Origin: UBA4877 sp002399285
GTDB lineage: Bacteria > Bacillota > Thermoanaerobacteria > Thermoanaerobacterales > UBA4877
Direction: 5' to 3'
Assembly: GCA_036771835.1 (NCBI GenBank)
Contig: DAIPGN010000004.1
Span: 68,554 to 132,553 of the forward strand
DNA: 64,000 nucleotides
Made by a program: the position numbers and the translations under genes. Of the stretch, positions 16,150 to 23,611 are shown in pieces (within the stretch, counting starts at the first letter, position 1; each line of letters begins with the position of its first letter). A model generated the notes under the pieces. That model saw nothing but the letters and a program-made list of their open reading frames with translations, searched no databases and had not been told where the DNA came from.

Positions 16150-17130
16150 ATGATACGTTTCGCCACAATAGGAACAAATTTTATCGTCGATAATTTTCTA
16201 AGCGCCGCCCTTAAACAGAATGATCTGCAGTATGCCGTGGCCTATTCCCGGAACCAGGCGACCGCCGACCGCTTTGCGGATAAATATAAAGCGGAAAGGA
16301 CCTGCACCGACCTGAACGAGCTTGCAGACGCCGACGACGTCGACGCGGTCTACATAGCAAGTCCCAACAGTCTGCACTACGAGCAGGCAGCCCTTCTCCT
16401 CTCCCACGGCAAGCATGTGCTCTGTGAAAAGACAATTACCTCCAATGAGAACGAACTCAAATCTTTGATCCATTTGGCAGAAGAACATAATGTCGTACTC
16501 ATGGAGGCTATGCGCACCGTATATACCGATGGCTTTGCCGTCCTTTCGCACAGCCTCCCAAAACTGGGAACTATACGAAGAGTCAGCTTCAACTATTGTC
16601 AATATTCCTCCCGATATGACAAGTTCAAAACCGGAATCATCGAGAATGCATTCAACCCCGCCTTTTCCAACGGTTCTCTTATGGATATCGGCGTCTACTG
16701 CGTCCATGCCCTTGTCAGCCTGTTCGGGATGCCGAAGGACTTGAAGACGGACGTCCTCAAACTCAATAACGGCGTCGACGGGGCCGGCACGATCCTGGCC
16801 GTCTATGATGGAATGCAGGCAGAAGTGATTTACTCAAAGATCAGCGACAGCCGTATTCCCAGTCAAATTCAAGGAGAAAGCGGCACGATCACCATAGACA
16901 GAATCAGTAATCCCCAGGAAGTCATCTTCCATGACAGGAAGGGCAGTAAGCAGATCCTCTTCAGCACTTCCGGCGAACCTGACATGTCCGGCGAGATCAA
17001 GGAATGGATCCGTCTGATCAAAAGTGGCGCCGAAAACGTCCACAATAAATATTCCCTCATGGAACTTCAGCTGATGGACGAAGTCAGACGACAGATGGGT
17101 ATTGTCTTCCCCGCTGACCATAAGCAATAA
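16150..17130 (+). CDS. Gfo/Idh/MocA family oxidoreductase
   Basis: A 326-residue NAD(P)-dependent sugar or inositol-type dehydrogenase. The N-terminal Rossmann start reads IRFATIGTNFI, the family Lys is in GKHVLCEKTITSN (EKT instead of the commoner EKP), and NGSLMDIGVYCVHAL holds the Asp and His of the active site. ATG 16150 is taken as the start because AAAGGAG (about 16132-16138) is then about 11 bp away; GTG 16138 overlaps that RBS and ATG 16141 is too close. It appears to be a single-gene unit ending in a terminator. The substrate is unknown. Confidence 0.88.
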   Translation: MIRFATIGTNFIVDNFLSAALKQNDLQYAVAYSRNQATADRFADKYKAERTCTDLNELADADDVDAVYIASPNSLHYEQAALLLSHGKHVLCEKTITSNENELKSLIHLAEEHNVVLMEAMRTVYTDGFAVLSHSLPKLGTIRRVSFNYCQYSSRYDKFKTGIIENAFNPAFSNGSLMDIGVYCVHALVSLFGMPKDLKTDVLKLNNGVDGAGTILAVYDGMQAEVIYSKISDSRIPSQIQGESGTITIDRISNPQEVIFHDRKGSKQILFSTSGEPDMSGEIKEWIRLIKSGAENVHNKYSLMELQLMDEVRRQMGIVFPADHKQ

Positions 17131-17162
17131 AACATAATTTAAAAAAGTATCATCTACTATCA

Positions 17163-17191
17163 AGACGCCCGGGCATATGCCTCGGGCGTCT
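17163..17191 (+). terminator. Hairpin terminator of the oxidoreductase gene
   Basis: AGACGCCCG (17163-17171) pairs perfectly with CGGGCGTCT (17183-17191), and the loop contains the small palindrome GCATATGC. A U-run is lacking, so it may be a weak terminator or an end-protecting stem. Confidence 0.6.
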
Positions 17192-17200
17192 CAGATTGTA

Positions 17201-17280
17201 GACAAACTGGCAGGCCGTGACAAATCGTGCAAGGCAAGGCGGCAAGCTAAATTGCAGTGCAATTTCGCGTTTGCGCGAGA
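17201..17280 (+). repeat. Dispersed repeat, copy A
   Basis: An 80-bp element starting GACAAACTGGCAGGCCGTGA. It matches a reverse-complement copy at 56413-56492 in 70 of 80 positions by hand alignment, and its first 47 bases match a copy at the right edge (63943 onward) in 44. It contains the internal palindrome AAATTGC-AG-TGCAATTT. It lies between a terminator and the 3' end of a deleted flavoenzyme gene. No coding function is apparent. Confidence 0.85.
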
Positions 17281-17298
17281 TTGGCATCGGCTTGGATA

Positions 17299-17671
17299 CT
17301 ATAGATTACTTGCCAGTTCATAGGCAGTCCAAATCGCATTCATCACATTTGAGACTTTCTCAGCGTCGCCCAGCAGGTAGACCTCGCCGGCATAGCCGCT
17401 CATCTTATCGTAGAGCGCCTTGTTGCTCTTATAACCGATGGCGGTAATGATGGTATCCGCCTCTATCAATTTCTTTTCATCGCCGGACCCTACCACTGAG
17501 GCCCACGCCCCCGCGGGCTCTTTCCAGGTAATACTCGGCGCTCTTGTCCCAAAACGAACCGTCCGGCAAAATTACATCGTTGCCGCCCATGGCGGACATA
17601 TGGAAGCGGTTTTTGAGTGACAGGCCGCCGATCTTAAACGGCGTAAACAAATTGGCATATTTGCTGCTCAT
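17299..17671 (-). pseudogene. Internally deleted old-yellow-enzyme family NADH:flavin oxidoreductase
   Basis: Start ATG 17671 with AGGAG upstream encodes a normal OYE/2-enoate-reductase N-terminus (LFTPFKIGGLSLKNRFHMSAMGG). After about 55 residues (AEYYLERARGG) the sequence jumps directly to the C-terminal end of the same kind of protein (EADTIITAIGYKSNKALYD ... EVYLLGDAEKVSNVMNAI), and the frame changes at the joint near 17500. Roughly 500 residues holding the FMN, Fe-S and most of the FAD domain are gone. An intact relative is at 50722-52662. The divergent TetR gene may have regulated it. Confidence 0.85.
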
Positions 17672-17825
17672 GATAATTCTCCTTCCATTATTGGTTTTAT
17701 GATATAATAAAGATAACATTTTGATATTTGCTTAGCGATCTACAACTCTCCTTCAATTGTATATTAATAGACATTTTAAGCCGGTTTATTCAGAAAAATA
17801 TAGATGTCGTACGGAGGTGGTTTTT

Positions 17826-18446
17826 TTGTCTGATGATATAATTGTAGATAAGAGGGTCCATCGCTCCAAGGCAGCCTTTAAAAAGGCTCTAATAGCGCTG
17901 CTTAAAGGATCGCCGCTCCCGTCCATCACCGTTACGGATATAATCAAACAGTCCGGTTACAGCCGCGCAGCTTTTTATTCATATTATAAAAACAAGAGTG
18001 ATTTTCTTACCAGTATATTCAATGAGGAAGTTCAAAATTATGTGGACATCATTTACGATACGATCAGCAAAAGAAACGGCATCCTGTTGGAGAGCACCAC
18101 TTATGAACCTGCGTTGAATTTCTTTGAGTACGTCTATGAAAACCGGGAGTTATACCGGTTTATCCTTAGTTCCAATTTACCGGGACAAAACCTGGACAGT
18201 TTCTGCGGAAAAGCCTATAATGAATTCATTAAAAAAATTGACATTGAACTTTTTAAAGAAACACCGTCTTTTGATATTGATTTTTATTTCTACTGTTATA
18301 CATATCTGTATATGATTTTTATAAAATACTGGATAAAAAGCGATTTTAAATATTCTCCAAAGTATATGGCAAACCAGGTAGCCATTTTAAATACTCTGAG
18401 GGTCAGCAAGGTCAAGCCGAAGAACCCCGTAAAGAATCTAAAGTAA
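17826..18446 (+). CDS. TetR/AcrR family regulator
   Basis: A 206-residue regulator. The N-terminal HTH runs through FKKALIALLKGSPLPSITVTDIIKQSGYSRAAFYSYYKNKSDFL, followed by an all-helical ligand domain. TTG 17826 is chosen as start because GGAGG at 17813-17817 lies 8 bp upstream; the upstream ATG at 17757 has no RBS. It faces the deleted flavoenzyme gene across about 155 bp and is followed after 34 bp by an FMN-type flavoprotein gene, so it probably controls one or both. Confidence 0.85.
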   Translation: MSDDIIVDKRVHRSKAAFKKALIALLKGSPLPSITVTDIIKQSGYSRAAFYSYYKNKSDFLTSIFNEEVQNYVDIIYDTISKRNGILLESTTYEPALNFFEYVYENRELYRFILSSNLPGQNLDSFCGKAYNEFIKKIDIELFKETPSFDIDFYFYCYTYLYMIFIKYWIKSDFKYSPKYMANQVAILNTLRVSKVKPKNPVKNLK

Positions 18447-18480
18447 AACAAAATATGCTTTAAAAGAGAGGGAGAGATCC

Positions 18481-18969
18481 ATGTTCAGAGAAATGAGGAG
18501 AAATAAGCAATTACTTTCAGAAGATGACGTCATAGCCGTGTTGAACCGATGCACAAGCGGCGTGCTTGCCTGCATAGGCGACGATGATTACCCCTATGCG
18601 GTGCCGCTCAGTTTTGTCTATCTTAATAATAAAATCTATTTTCATTCCGCAAAGGCCGGACATAAGATCGACGCCATCATGAAATGCCCGAAGGTATCCT
18701 TTGCGGTAATAGATGAGGACACTGTGGTAAGTAAAGAATACACCACCTATTTCCGCAGTGTCATTGCCTTCGGCAAGGCGCGGATCGCAGAAGGCGGCGA
18801 ACGTTCGGAGGCCTTTGAGGCCCTGGTCGAAAAGTATTCGGGAGACCAGAGCGCAGAATCTAAGCATAAGGAAATAGCCGGATGCACACAGGCCTGCGTC
18901 ATTGCGATCGACATCGAACATATGACCGGTAAGGAGGCCAAAGAATACGCCGCAGCCAAAAAGCTGTGA
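18481..18969 (+). CDS. NimA-like pyridoxamine 5'-phosphate oxidase family protein
   Basis: A 162-residue flavin split-barrel protein of the nitroimidazole-resistance (NimA-like) subgroup. Its N-terminus (FREMRRNKQLLSEDDVIAVL), the segment GVLACIGDDDYPYAVPLSF and FHSAKAGHKIDAI, the usual FMN phosphate contact, are characteristic. The family reduces or binds nitro and quinone compounds, though many members have no known substrate. It is preceded by GAGAGGGAGAG and probably forms an operon with the TetR gene. Confidence 0.88.
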   Translation: MFREMRRNKQLLSEDDVIAVLNRCTSGVLACIGDDDYPYAVPLSFVYLNNKIYFHSAKAGHKIDAIMKCPKVSFAVIDEDTVVSKEYTTYFRSVIAFGKARIAEGGERSEAFEALVEKYSGDQSAESKHKEIAGCTQACVIAIDIEHMTGKEAKEYAAAKKL

Positions 18970-18989
18970 ACTTGTTTTACGCAGTTTAA

Positions 18990-19026
18990 AGGGCGCATTG
19001 CAAAATAGAAAATTTGCAATGCGCCT
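18990..19026. terminator. Hairpin between converging genes
   Basis: GGCGCATTGCAAA pairs with TTTGCAATGCGCC across an AT-rich loop (arms about 18992-19006 and 19011-19025). It lies between the 3' ends of the NimA-like gene and the RCK gene. No strong U-run is present on either strand, so it may act in both directions but weakly. Confidence 0.55.
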
Positions 19027-19068
19027 GTGACTATCGTGGGACAGCATATGGATAAAACCCGGGCTGTC

Positions 19069-19737
19069 CTAACCCTCGACTCCAAGTATATTATCCAGTT
19101 TTTGAAGCCAATCAACATGGGTAATGGCAATCAATTTGTCATTCGCCTCGATAATCGTATCTCCGCGCGGAATCAGCAGATCCGAGCTACGAATGATCAC
19201 GAGGACCCCACATTCCCTGGGCAGTCCGATATCATGCAGCATTTTTCCAGCAACCGGGGAATCGGGGCCGATCATGCGCTCAACCAGCGAGTACTTGCCG
19301 CCGTGCAGCTTGAGAAGAGTCATCATATCACCCATCGACATCTCTTCAGCGACAAGGTGCGCCATCACATCGGCTTGATTCAGCGCGGCGTCCATACCCA
19401 TCACGGGTGTAAAGAGCCAGGCATTTTTCGGGTTGTTCACGCGCCCCACCACACGGCGGACTCCATATTCCAACTTGGCTAAAGTTGCTATCACGAGATT
19501 CGTTTCATCCAGTCCAGTTACGGCGGCCACGACGTCGGTGTGATGAATCCCCACCGATTCCAGTGTCTTCGGGTCCGTTCCACTTCCAAATACGATAGTG
19601 TTCTCAGGAAGGATCTTCTTGAGGCTATCGACCCGTGATTCCCTTTCTTCCAGCACGGTCACTTCATGACCGCGGTCTTTTAACAGCAAAGCCAGATATG
19701 CGCCGACCTGTCCGCCGCCGACAATGAGCACTTTCAT
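19069..19737 (-). CDS. RCK (TrkA-like) ion-channel regulatory protein
   Basis: A 222-residue protein with one RCK_N domain (VLIVGGGQVGAYLALLLKDRGHEV, NAD-binding GGGxxG) and one RCK_C domain near residues 140-220. Such proteins form the cytoplasmic gating ring of Trk/Ktr K+ transporters, binding NAD(H) or ATP and often c-di-AMP through RCK_C. No TrkH/KtrB membrane subunit is in the window. It follows a second RCK gene by 2 bp and a P-type ATPase gene, so all three are one operon. Confidence 0.88.
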   Translation of the reverse strand: MKVLIVGGGQVGAYLALLLKDRGHEVTVLEERESRVDSLKKILPENTIVFGSGTDPKTLESVGIHHTDVVAAVTGLDETNLVIATLAKLEYGVRRVVGRVNNPKNAWLFTPVMGMDAALNQADVMAHLVAEEMSMGDMMTLLKLHGGKYSLVERMIGPDSPVAGKMLHDIGLPRECGVLVIIRSSDLLIPRGDTIIEANDKLIAITHVDWLQKLDNILGVEG

Positions 19738-19739
19738 AT

Positions 19740-20405
19740 TTACATCCCCTCCCAGCCGTTCAAACCCAGCATCTTTTTCAGCTGACCGCCTGCGGCAATG
19801 TTTAAGGCAATATAAAGCATATCCCCGCGCTGAAAAGCAGTTCCTCCCGTCGGAAGAATCGTTTTGTTTCCCCGCTCTATGGCAACCACATGAACATCAC
19901 CCAAAATAGTGAGATCATTGACCTTTCGTCCTGCCACAGGCGACGGAACCTCAATCCTTACAAGCTCGACATCGCCGTCTCCAAAGCTGAAAACCGAATT
20001 TAAGGGGGAATAGGATAAAATATCGGCTGCGCGCTTGATTCCCCACGTTGTGGATGACAAAGTCTGTACCCCTAAGCGCTTGTAGATCTCCGCTTTTCTA
20101 CGGTCGTACAGCCTTGCAACGACCTTGGGAACGTGGTAGATCTCCCGTGCTATACGTGCAATGACCGCATTTGATTCATCGCTGGAAGTAAATGCAGCCA
20201 CCGCATCGGCCCGCTCAATTTCTGCTTTTTTCAAAACATCTCGGTCGAAACCCACGCCCTGAACGGTCTTCCCTTTAAAATCTTTCCCCAGTTCTGCAAA
20301 TGCCGCAGGATTTGAATCAATTACGGTAACGGCATGCCCGCTCTTGCTGAGCGCCTCCGCAAGTCCCGAACCGTTGCGGCCGCAGCCCACAATAATGATT
20401 TTCAT
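19740..20405 (-). CDS. RCK (TrkA-like) ion-channel regulatory protein
   Basis: A 221-residue RCK_N plus RCK_C protein. The nucleotide loop reads IIIVGCGRNGSGLAEALSKSGH and the acidic ribose contact is in VTVIDSNP. Start ATG 20405 has AAAGGAG upstream; the longer frame to 20489 runs into the ATPase gene. It differs clearly from the next RCK protein, so the pair may form a hetero-octameric ring, as in Trk systems where two RCK halves cooperate. It lies 25 bp after the ATPase gene. Confidence 0.88.
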   Translation of the reverse strand: MKIIIVGCGRNGSGLAEALSKSGHAVTVIDSNPAAFAELGKDFKGKTVQGVGFDRDVLKKAEIERADAVAAFTSSDESNAVIARIAREIYHVPKVVARLYDRRKAEIYKRLGVQTLSSTTWGIKRAADILSYSPLNSVFSFGDGDVELVRIEVPSPVAGRKVNDLTILGDVHVVAIERGNKTILPTGGTAFQRGDMLYIALNIAAGGQLKKMLGLNGWEGM

Positions 20406-20430
20406 CCTATGATATCTCCTTTCGTCAGAT

Positions 20431-23235
20431 TTAATTGCTGTTTTTCTCTCTCCGGTCACAGCAGCGGAGAAATGTTTTGCGCAGTTCATCTAAAGACAAC
20501 ATCAACGGCGGGATGACAAGCAGGAATATCCATTCCCTCCACTCTAAGGCTGCCGTGTTAAATAAACTATGCAGCCCGGGAAACGGCAGATAAGCCAGCA
20601 GCGTAACGATCACAAGTTCGACTACAACTCCAAGCAAGATCATCCGGTTACCAAACAGCCCTTTTCCCAGCACCGAGACCAAATTAGTGCGGCAGCCAAA
20701 AACAGCACCGATCTGGGAAAAGACAATGGCCGCAAACGTCATGGTCGTCGCCAACCGGTATACCGTGCCGGACGATGCAAGCGGGATGCCCGGCCATCCG
20801 TACAGTTGGTTTGCAAAGAAAAATCCTGCCGTACTGAAAACGGATTCGAGCAGACCGTACCAGAAGAATGCCCGTAAAACCACCGATCTGTTAAGAAGGG
20901 ATTCCATCTGGGAACGGGGTGGGGCATCCATGACGCCGGCCTCCGGTGACTCTACGCCCAGGCCCATTGCCGGCACCATGTCGGTACCGAGATCAATGGC
21001 CAGCACCTGCATAATAGTAAGAGGCAGCGGAATGGCGCCACGGGAAAATACGTAAAGCACCATTGGTACAGCTTCCGGTACATTACTGGTAATGATATAC
21101 TGCACAAACTTGCGGATATTGCTGTAAACGGTCCTGCCTTCCTCTATGGCATGGACAATGGAAGCAAAATTATCATCCGTCAGTATCATGTCTGCCGCTT
21201 CCTTAGCCACATCCGTGCCCGTAATGCCCATAGCCACACCGATATCCGCCTTCTTCAGTGCCGGCGAATCATTGACGCCGTCGCCGGTGACGGCAACTAT
21301 CTCTCCCATCTCCTGCAGGGCGCCGACTACCTGCAGCTTCTGCTCGGGTGCAACCCGGGCGAATATTACCTCGCCCCGCAGCGCTTCTTTGAGCTCTTGG
21401 GGTTTCATTTTCTCAAGTTCTATCCCGGTGATGATCTGAGGATGTTTGCCTTTGATTATGCCGATCCGCCGTGCAATGCTCTCCGCGGTCAAGCCATAGT
21501 CTCCGGTCACCATAATTATACGGATCCCGGCGCTGTAACACTCCTTCACGGCGTTCGCCACATCGGGACGCGGAGGGTCGACCATGGCGATCAACCCCAG
21601 AAAGGTGAGATCCCTCTCCACCAGTTCGGGTGTATATTCACTCAAGTTGACGGGCAGCGCAGGGTCCCCGGTAAGGCTGCGGGCAGCCACGGCCAGCACG
21701 CGCAAACCGTTACGCGCATATTCGTCGTTAACAGCCATAGTTCTGCGGAAATCCTCTTCCGTCATGGGAACGGTTGTTCCGCCGTGCTTCCTGCCGGTAC
21801 AAAGTTCCAAAACCTCTTTGGGCGCACCTTTGACGTACGCGACCCGTGAACCGTCCGTCTTTTGATTGATGGTCGTCATTCGCTTGCGTCTCGAATCGAA
21901 TGGCAGTTCACGCAGCCGCGGAAAAGCCGTATTCTGCCGGCCTAAGTCCAGACCGTCTTTCCGTGCAGCAACGAGAAGCGCCGCTTCCGTCGGATCACCC
22001 AACACCGTAAAGCGGTAATTCTCCCCGTCAGGTGGAACCAGGCGGGCATTGCTGCACAGGGAAGCTGCCGTAAGCAGCTCCGAAAGGTCCTTGTCGCTGC
22101 GTGAAACAGGCTTACCTTCTTTGAAGATCCCCCCGTCCGCCGCATCGTAGCCGACGCCGGTTACTTCCATGTCATTTCCATCCATCCAAATATTGCTAAC
22201 GGTCATTTCATTCTGGGTCAGGGTACCGGTCTTATCCGTACAGATCACCGTCGTACATCCCAACGTTTCTACGGAGGGGAGCCGTTTTATCAATGCATTA
22301 CGTTTAGCCATACGCTGCACGGCCATCGCCAGCGACAGCGTCACCGTGGGCAGCAGGCCCTCGGGAATAAACGCCACGATCATTCCCAGCGCGGTAATGA
22401 AGGCAACAGTTGGAGCACTATCCGCAAGCAGGATGGCAAGTACAAAGAAAACCACACCGATGCTTATGGAAAGCACCGAGATCTTTTTGGTCAGATTCCC
22501 GATTTCCTTCTGTAAGGGGCTTGACTCTTCCTTGACGTTCTGGGTTATGTCGGCGATCTTACCAAATTCAGTATATGCTCCCGTTTTATAAACGACGGCC
22601 CGGCCATTTCCTGACGAAACGGTCGTCCCCGTGAACACCATATTTGGCATTTCCACATGCGAAAGATCGTCGCGGAGGACCTCATCGCTGGTCTTGCGTA
22701 CAGGATTCGATTCTCCGGTAAATGTAGACTGATCGACGCGGAGGTCATTTTCCTCCACAAGACGGGCATCTGCCGAAATGCGGTCTCCTTCGGACAGCAG
22801 AATAATGTCGCCTGGAACCAGCTCTTCAGCGAGCAGCTTTTGCTCCTCGCCATCCCGTATTACCCGCGCATAATCGGGCAACATCTTTCTCAAAGCCTCT
22901 ATCGCTTTACCGGCGCGGAATTCCTGCCAAAAACTGAAAACGCCGTTAACGATATTGACCAGCCAGACCGCCACGGCAAGTTCCGGCATCTTCGCTATCA
23001 AGGCTATGAATCCTGCCACCCACAACAGGATCGCCATCAGATGCGTAAAGCTGGAAATAAATTTCCATATAATGGATCTCTCTTTTTGCTGAGGCAGTTC
23101 ATTTTTTCCATACCGGCGCATGCGTTCCTGCGCCTCGGATCGTGATAAACCGCCGGACCCTGTTCCAAAAGCTCTGTAAACCTCCGAAGTATTGAGTTTT
23201 TGTATATCTTTTATTTCATTTATGGTCGTATTCAT
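20431..23235 (-). CDS. P-type (P2) cation-transporting ATPase
   Basis: A 934-residue P2-type ATPase. It has an N-terminal cation-ATPase domain (GLSRSEAQERMRRYGKNELP), actuator TGES at 173-176, PEGL at 291-294, phosphorylated Asp334 in DKTGTLT, the nucleotide-site KGAPKEVL, the hinge TGDGVND and about ten membrane spans. IPEGLLPTVT resembles the Na+,K+/H+,K+-ATPase (P2C) group rather than typical Ca2+ pumps, hinting at Na+ or K+ as the ion. ATG 23235 has AGGAGAGG upstream at a long spacing; GTG 23301, with GGAGG in a hairpin loop 7 bp before it, is an alternative. It heads the operon with two RCK genes and faces the Kdp-like pair. Confidence 0.9.
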   Translation of the reverse strand: MNTTINEIKDIQKLNTSEVYRAFGTGSGGLSRSEAQERMRRYGKNELPQQKERSIIWKFISSFTHLMAILLWVAGFIALIAKMPELAVAVWLVNIVNGVFSFWQEFRAGKAIEALRKMLPDYARVIRDGEEQKLLAEELVPGDIILLSEGDRISADARLVEENDLRVDQSTFTGESNPVRKTSDEVLRDDLSHVEMPNMVFTGTTVSSGNGRAVVYKTGAYTEFGKIADITQNVKEESSPLQKEIGNLTKKISVLSISIGVVFFVLAILLADSAPTVAFITALGMIVAFIPEGLLPTVTLSLAMAVQRMAKRNALIKRLPSVETLGCTTVICTDKTGTLTQNEMTVSNIWMDGNDMEVTGVGYDAADGGIFKEGKPVSRSDKDLSELLTAASLCSNARLVPPDGENYRFTVLGDPTEAALLVAARKDGLDLGRQNTAFPRLRELPFDSRRKRMTTINQKTDGSRVAYVKGAPKEVLELCTGRKHGGTTVPMTEEDFRRTMAVNDEYARNGLRVLAVAARSLTGDPALPVNLSEYTPELVERDLTFLGLIAMVDPPRPDVANAVKECYSAGIRIIMVTGDYGLTAESIARRIGIIKGKHPQIITGIELEKMKPQELKEALRGEVIFARVAPEQKLQVVGALQEMGEIVAVTGDGVNDSPALKKADIGVAMGITGTDVAKEAADMILTDDNFASIVHAIEEGRTVYSNIRKFVQYIITSNVPEAVPMVLYVFSRGAIPLPLTIMQVLAIDLGTDMVPAMGLGVESPEAGVMDAPPRSQMESLLNRSVVLRAFFWYGLLESVFSTAGFFFANQLYGWPGIPLASSGTVYRLATTMTFAAIVFSQIGAVFGCRTNLVSVLGKGLFGNRMILLGVVVELVIVTLLAYLPFPGLHSLFNTAALEWREWIFLLVIPPLMLSLDELRKTFLRCCDRREKNSN

Positions 23236-23409
23236 TATTGTATTAAGCCTCTCCTTCCATGATCTGCTGACATTCGGCGTACGCCTTTTCCTGTAATTCA
23301 CGGCCCTGCCTCCGGCCGTGAAAACAAGAACAAGTATAAGCTTTTTCCCATTAAGGTGGTGTTTGTATTCGGGCTTTGCCATAAAGATTGTATAAAGATT
23401 GAATCAAGA

Positions 23410-23443
23410 ACAAAATAATAAAAAAACGCTGCCTTTCGCAGCG
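23410..23443 (-). terminator. Intrinsic terminator in the 5' leader of the ATPase operon (attenuator candidate)
   Basis: CGCTGC (23427-23432) pairs perfectly with GCAGCG (23438-23443), and on the minus strand UUUUUUAUUAUUUUG follows. It lies 5' of the ATPase gene with no gene between it and the divergent kinase gene. It is therefore placed to stop leader transcripts, not to end an upstream gene. Confidence 0.65.
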
Positions 23444-23520
23444 GTCCGTATATTCGGCAAGGTCACGGCCGGCTTTTCTTTCATTCCGGCTTCGAATATT
23501 GACCCATTACCCATCTTAAT
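23444..23520 (-). promoter_or_regulatory. Structured leader segment before the attenuator
   Basis: On the minus strand ATATTCG (RNA-wise near 23500) can pair with CGAATAT (near 23452), enclosing an inner GCCGG/CCGGC stem. This structured block directly precedes the terminator hairpin. It could be a ligand- or ion-sensing leader. It does not show the conserved core I would expect of the ydaO c-di-AMP riboswitch, so no class is assigned. Confidence 0.35.
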
Positions 23521-23573
23521 GCAGTTTTAATACCATGGATAAAAACATAACGCTATCCTAATCCTATCTATGA

Positions 23574-23579
23574 TATAAT
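23574..23579 (+). promoter_or_regulatory. Probable -10 box for the Kdp-like sensor kinase gene
   Basis: TATAAT stands 33 bp before ATG 23612. The sequence 17 bp further upstream (CGCTAT) is not a -35 consensus, which would fit activator dependence, as at KdpE-controlled promoters. Confidence 0.45.
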
Positions 23580-23611
23580 GATTGGATGTATAAGAAGAAG
23601 GCGGATTTTTT

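Noticed and set aside
23236..23560. A ydaO-type c-di-AMP riboswitch before the ATPase operon
   Set aside because: The location fits, but I do not see the conserved core blocks of that class; kept only as an unassigned structured leader.
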